Origin: G965207335 sp965207335
GTDB taxonomy: Bacteria; Pseudomonadota; Gammaproteobacteria; PS1; Pseudothioglobaceae
NCBI GenBank assembly: GCA_965207335.1
Contig: OZ242267.1
Span: 186,001 to 250,000 of the forward strand
Reading direction: 5' to 3'
DNA: 64,000 nucleotides
In this document: one piece after another, positions 59,570 to 64,000 of the stretch
Layout of the letters: every line of letters begins with the position of its first letter
Numbering within the stretch: the first letter of the stretch is position 1
The notes under the pieces: generated by a model
Databases searched by the model: none
Told to the model about the DNA's origin: nothing
The model's input: the letters and a program-made list of their open reading frames with translations, nothing else
Program-made: the position numbers and the translations under genes

Positions 59570-59947
59570 ATGGCTACTAAAGAAGAAATATTAAATTCAA
59601 TATCAGAAATGTCAGTTATGGATGTTGTTGATTTAGTATCAGCAATGGAAGAAAAATTTGGCGTATCAGCTACAGCTGTTGCAGCAAATACAGCAGTAGC
59701 TGCAGATAGTGATGCAGGCAGTAATGTGGAAGAAAAATCAGAATTTGATGTGATTTTAACAAGCTTTGGCGATAAAAAAGTAGGAGTTATTAAAGTTGTT
59801 AGAACCATAACAGGTTTAGGACTTAAAGAAGCCAAAGACTTAGTTGAAGGAACACCTTCTACTATAAAAGAATCTCTTTCTAAAGAAGATGCGGAAAATA
59901 TTAAAAAAGAGTTAGAAGAAATTGGTGCAACTATAGAGCTAAAATAA
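59570..59947 (+). CDS. rplL: Ribosomal protein bL12 (L7/L12)
   Basis: A 125-aa stalk protein that recruits translational GTPases. N-terminal dimerisation helix (KEEILNSISEMSVMDVVDLV), a hinge rich in Ala/Val, and the globular C-terminal domain EKSEFDVILTSFGDKKVGVIKVVRTITGLGLKEAKDLVEG. Start behind AAGGAGTAAAT. Confidence 0.98.
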   Translation: MATKEEILNSISEMSVMDVVDLVSAMEEKFGVSATAVAANTAVAADSDAGSNVEEKSEFDVILTSFGDKKVGVIKVVRTITGLGLKEAKDLVEGTPSTIKESLSKEDAENIKKELEEIGATIELK

Positions 59948-60059
59948 GTTTTGTTTTAATTTTTATACAAAGATCTCACAAAATATCTACTTGATTTTGT
60001 AGAATTAAGTGTTTTTATGGTAGTTTGACTATTATATACAACCTATTACAGAGGAATAT

Positions 60060-63000
60060 ATGCCCTATTCATTTACAGAAAAGAAACGCATTAGAAATAA
60101 TTTTGGAACAAAAAAAGATATTTTAACAGAGCCTGATTTATTAAACACTTTCATTAAATCTTTTGATGAATTTATTCAAAAAGATACTACCAAAGACAAA
60201 TATTTAAACCGTGGCTTAGAATCAGTATTTCATTCTATTTTTCCTATTACTGCAATTAACAACTATGCTGAGTTAGAATATGTGAGCTATGATATTTTAG
60301 AGCCAAAATTTACCGTTGAAGAATGCAAACTAAGAGGTATTACTTACTCTGCATCTTTAAAAGTATTATTAAAATTAGTATTATTTGATAAAAATGGTTC
60401 TGCATTAAAGAAAAAAAGAAAAGTAAAGGAAATAAAAGAGCAAAGTGTTTATTTATGTAATTTGCCTATTATGACTTACACTGGAACTTTTGTAATAAAT
60501 GGTACTGAACGAGTTGTAGTATCACAATTACACCGCTCCCCTGGAGTTATATTTGAGCATGACAAAGGCAAAACTCATTCTTCTGGTAAAGTTTTATTTT
60601 CATCAAGAATTATTCCTTATCGTGGCTCTTGGATTGATTTTGAATTTGACCATAACGATAATGTATTTGTTCGTATTGACCGTAGAAGAAAATTACCAAT
60701 TACCGCATTGTTAAAAGCAATGGATATGAATGATGAACAAATCTTAGGTACATTTTTTAAAATTAATAATATTAAGATTAAATCTAAGAGTTTAGACTTA
60801 TTTATAGATATTGATAAATTACAAGGTAATATTGCCGAGTTTGACATTAAAGTAGGCAAAAATGTTATTGTAATAAAAGGCCGTAGGATAAATAGTAAAC
60901 ATATTAAATTAATACTAAAGCACAATATTGAAAAATTTAATGTTGGACACTCTTATTTATTAAATAAAGTTATTGCTAATGATATTATTGATAAAAAAAC
61001 AGGAGAAATTCTATATACTTGTAATACCTCTATTACCCAAGAAATATTAGAAAGTATAATAGCTCAAAAAATTAAAGAGTTAAATACTCTACATATCAAT
61101 GAATTAGGTGGTAGTAGTTATATATCAAGCACTTTAGCTATTGACGAAATTAAAAGTCCAATAGAAGCAAGAACTCATATTTATCATGTAATGAGACCAG
61201 GTGAGCCAGCAACATCAGATGCAGTGGATACATTATTTAATAATTTATTTTTTACTAATGTTCGCTACGATTTATCAAAAGTTGGAAGAATGAAAATTAA
61301 CAGTCGTCTAGAGGTAGAAGAGGATGAGAATACTAAAGTACTTACCAAAAATGATATTTTATCTACAATTAAAAAATTAATAGATATTAAAAATGGTAAT
61401 GATAATGTTGATGATGTAGATACTCTGGCAAATAGGCGTATTAGATCTATTGGTGAAATGTTAGAAAATCAATTTAGAATAGGATTAATTCGTGTTGAAA
61501 AAGCAGTAAAAGAAAGATTAAACTTAGCAGAAACAGATGAATTAATGCCTCAAGATTTGATTAATTCTAAACCTATATCCTTGTCTATTAAAGAGTTTTT
61601 TGGCTCAAGCCAGTTGTCTCAATTTATGGACCAAGTTAATCCTTTATCAGGAGTAACTCATAAACGCCGTATATCAGCATTAGGTCCTGGCGGCTTAACT
61701 CGTGATAGAGCTGGTTTTGAGGTTCGTGATGTTCATCCTTCACATTATGGACGCTTGTGTCCTATTGAAACACCAGAGGGGCCAAATATTGGTTTAATAA
61801 ATACTTTGGCAGTTTATGCAAAAACTAATGAATATGGCTTTTTGGAAACACCTTATATAATAGTAAAAAATGGTGTTGTAACCAGTAAGATTGTATATAT
61901 ATCTGCAATTAATGAATTAAAACATACTATAGCACAAGCAAATGCCAACATTGATAAAAATAATAAATTAACAGATGAATTAATATCGTGCAGAAGAAGT
62001 AATGAATTTGTTTTGGTAAATAGCAATGAAGTAACTTTAATGGATGTATCATCAAAGCAAATAGTATCAGTAGCAGCAGCATTAATACCATTTTTAGAAC
62101 ACGACGATGCTAATAGAGCACTTATGGGTTCAAATATGCAACGCCAAGCAGTGCCAGTATTAAAATCAGAAAAACCATTAGTTGGTACAGGTATTGAGAG
62201 ATTAGTAGCAAGCGATTCTAGAGTTTGTGTTACTGCCAATAATGATGGCATTGTTGAGCAAGTGGATTCTAGTCGTATTGTTATTCGCTCAAGTGATGAC
62301 AAACAAAGTACTGATAGTCTAGGTGTAGATATTTATAATTTAATTAAATATAGCCGCTCTAATCAAAATACTTGTATTAATCAACAAGCATTGGTATCTT
62401 GTGGCGATAAAATAAAAGCAAATGATATTATAGCAGATGGACCTTCTATTGATTTAGGCGAGTTAGCATTAGGGCAAAATATGAGTGTAGCATTTATGCC
62501 TTGGAATGGTTATAATTTTGAAGATTCAATTTTAATATCAGAAAATGTTATTAAAGATGATAGATATACTAGCATTCATATTGAAGAATTAACAATATAT
62601 GCCAGAGATACTAAACTGGGCTCTGAACAAATTACCGTAGATGTTCCAAATGTTAGCGAATCATCTTTGTCTAAATTAGATGAATCAGGTATAGTTTATG
62701 TTGGTGCCAGAGTTAAAGGTGGTGATATTTTGGTAGGCAAAGTAACACCAAAAACAGAATCACTATTAAGCCCAGAAGAAAAGTTGTTAAAAGCTATTTT
62801 TGGAGAAAAAGCCAGCAATGTAAAAGATACTTCTTTGCGTATGAATGCTAGTAAATCTGGTGTGGTAATTGATGTGCAGGTATTTACCAGAGAAGGTGTA
62901 GAAAAAGACGATAGATCTATTGCTATAGATGATGAAAGATTAGCTAAAATTAAGAAAGACTTAAACGACGAATTTAATATTATTTGCGACAGTATTCATA

Positions 63001-64000
63001 ATAGTATTGGTGAGCAATTGAAAGATAATATTGTTAGCAATTCTGTTGATAAAATAGCAAAAAACACTAAATTAACAAAGGCTATTTTAAAGAATATTAG
63101 CAGGGATTTATATAATAAAATTAAGGTAAAAGATGCTAATGTTAATAAAAAAATATCAATTATGTTAGCACAAATAAATGCTAAGAAAGAGGAATTAGAT
63201 AAACTATTTATCAGTGAAAAAGAAAAATTAGCAGAAAGTGCTGATTTATCGCCTGGGGTCATGAAAATGATTAAAGTTTATGTAGCAACTCGTAAATCAT
63301 TGCAAGTTGGTGATAAAATAGCAGGCAGACATGGAAATAAAGGTGTTATATCACGAATATCTCCAATAGAAGACATGCCTTATTTAGCAGATGGTTCGAC
63401 AGTTGATGTAGTGTTAAACCCTTTAGGTGTGCCATCAAGAATGAATATAGGACAAGTTTTAGAAACACATCTAGGATATGCTGCTAAAGGCTTAGGAATA
63501 AAAATAGCACAAATTTTAGATGCTAAAAGAAAAGAAATGATTATTGAAATCCGTAAGTTTTTAGACAATATATATAATACTTATGGTAAGCATGAAGATA
63601 TAAAATCTTTAAGCGATGATGAGGTTATAGAGCTTGCTAATAACCTGCGTAATGGTGTTCCTATGGCAACCCCTGTTTTCAATGGTATATCAGAGGATAA
63701 TATTAAATCATTATTAAAATTAGCAGACCTACCTACAAACGGGCAAGAGACATTGTATGATGGTAGAACTGGTAAGGCATTTGATAGAAAAATAACAGTT
63801 GGCTATATGTATATGCTAAAACTTAATCATTTAATAGATGATAAAATGCACGCTAGATCAACAGGTCCATATAGTTTGGTTACTCAACAACCATTAAGTG
63901 GTAAAGCCCAATTTGGGGGGCAAAGGTTTGGAGAAATGGAAGTATGGGCATTAGAAGCGTATGGTGCTGCTTATACTTTGAGAGAGATGCTTACTGTGAA
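60060..64000 (+). CDS. rpoB: RNA polymerase beta subunit (3' end beyond the window)
   Basis: The first ~1313 codons of the beta subunit. The N-terminus reads MPYSFTEKKRIRNNFG. Recognisable regions include NGTERVVVSQLHRSPGVIF, the rifampicin region (GSSQLSQFMDQVNPLSGVTHKRRISALGPGGLTRDRAGFEVRD in pieces), HYGRLCPIETPEGPNIGLI, NMQRQAVP, GRHGNKGVISR and, at the very end, GGQRFGEMEVWALEAYGAAYTLREML. Only a few dozen residues should be missing. ATG 60060 follows AGAGGAATAT. Within the rifampicin region the usual S-Q-F-M-D-Q, H and S residues are present (wild-type-like). Confidence 0.97.
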   Translation, partial: MPYSFTEKKRIRNNFGTKKDILTEPDLLNTFIKSFDEFIQKDTTKDKYLNRGLESVFHSIFPITAINNYAELEYVSYDILEPKFTVEECKLRGITYSASLKVLLKLVLFDKNGSALKKKRKVKEIKEQSVYLCNLPIMTYTGTFVINGTERVVVSQLHRSPGVIFEHDKGKTHSSGKVLFSSRIIPYRGSWIDFEFDHNDNVFVRIDRRRKLPITALLKAMDMNDEQILGTFFKINNIKIKSKSLDLFIDIDKLQGNIAEFDIKVGKNVIVIKGRRINSKHIKLILKHNIEKFNVGHSYLLNKVIANDIIDKKTGEILYTCNTSITQEILESIIAQKIKELNTLHINELGGSSYISSTLAIDEIKSPIEARTHIYHVMRPGEPATSDAVDTLFNNLFFTNVRYDLSKVGRMKINSRLEVEEDENTKVLTKNDILSTIKKLIDIKNGNDNVDDVDTLANRRIRSIGEMLENQFRIGLIRVEKAVKERLNLAETDELMPQDLINSKPISLSIKEFFGSSQLSQFMDQVNPLSGVTHKRRISALGPGGLTRDRAGFEVRDVHPSHYGRLCPIETPEGPNIGLINTLAVYAKTNEYGFLETPYIIVKNGVVTSKIVYISAINELKHTIAQANANIDKNNKLTDELISCRRSNEFVLVNSNEVTLMDVSSKQIVSVAAALIPFLEHDDANRALMGSNMQRQAVPVLKSEKPLVGTGIERLVASDSRVCVTANNDGIVEQVDSSRIVIRSSDDKQSTDSLGVDIYNLIKYSRSNQNTCINQQALVSCGDKIKANDIIADGPSIDLGELALGQNMSVAFMPWNGYNFEDSILISENVIKDDRYTSIHIEELTIYARDTKLGSEQITVDVPNVSESSLSKLDESGIVYVGARVKGGDILVGKVTPKTESLLSPEEKLLKAIFGEKASNVKDTSLRMNASKSGVVIDVQVFTREGVEKDDRSIAIDDERLAKIKKDLNDEFNIICDSIHNSIGEQLKDNIVSNSVDKIAKNTKLTKAILKNISRDLYNKIKVKDANVNKKISIMLAQINAKKEELDKLFISEKEKLAESADLSPGVMKMIKVYVATRKSLQVGDKIAGRHGNKGVISRISPIEDMPYLADGSTVDVVLNPLGVPSRMNIGQVLETHLGYAAKGLGIKIAQILDAKRKEMIIEIRKFLDNIYNTYGKHEDIKSLSDDEVIELANNLRNGVPMATPVFNGISEDNIKSLLKLADLPTNGQETLYDGRTGKAFDRKITVGYMYMLKLNHLIDDKMHARSTGPYSLVTQQPLSGKAQFGGQRFGEMEVWALEAYGAAYTLREMLTV

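Overview
This 64 kb window is AT-rich (by eye about 30% G+C) chromosomal DNA of a gammaproteobacterium with a small or eroding genome. The tuf-secE-nusG-rplKAJL-rpoB block, thrS-infC-rpmI-rplT-pheST-ihfA-merR, nusB-ribH-ribB-ribE and glyA-pnp support this. Pseudogenes, many short dispersed repeats and a shortened division cluster suggest a host-associated or streamlined lineage. I cannot name the species from the sequence alone.

Layout. 1-1400 is a nest of short interspersed repeats. 1417-5099 holds two tandem LysE-type exporters and a secreted DUF255 protein. 5411-6600 is a frameshifted DNA methyltransferase and a truncated ORF. 6731-8655 is a relic integron: two attC sites, cassette genes for Sel1-repeat proteins and a lipoprotein, and a divergent, truncated intI. 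8700-9490 is again repeats. 9495-22280 is mostly housekeeping: msrPQ, nusB/rib, yihY, radA, tRNA-Pro, ndh, glyA, pnp, an ArsR regulator and an MlaC-like protein. 22420-26255 holds repeats and two decayed surface-protein genes, one ending in a tail that looks like the variable region of a diversity-generating retroelement (DGR) target. 26256-35218 runs from a C-terminal processing protease through the thrS-pheT-ihfA translation block. 35233-37932 is a decayed restriction locus plus cobO and a BtuM-like cobalamin transporter.

The most striking part is 39205-42968. Four almost identical ~960-bp tandem units each encode two small proteins (115 and 99 aa) under one promoter, with a leader hairpin and a strong terminator. 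The N-terminal halves of both proteins match the nitrile-hydratase-like leader peptide (NHLP) pattern of RiPP precursors. The C-terminal halves are short Thr/Ser/Gly/Ala cores after an Ala-Ala-Gly site. No modifying enzyme or exporter gene lies in the window, so this is an amplified orphan two-peptide precursor array.

42969-49252 contains a glutathione-reductase-like enzyme, a hydrolase, and a B-type succinate dehydrogenase/fumarate reductase operon. 49664-54260 is a short, reordered division cluster: mraZ-rsmH-ftsZ-ftsL-ftsI. After another repeat nest come tRNA-Tyr/Gly/Thr, tuf, tRNA-Trp, secE, nusG, rplKAJL and the start of rpoB, which runs off the window.

Across the window a ~164-bp inverted-repeat element (ends GAGACCTTTGCA), with visible 5-bp target duplications, has inserted at gene boundaries. 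It supplies new stop codons to ctpA, btuM and ribE (and, as a fragment, yihY) and possibly ribosome-binding sites to ribB and ftsL.
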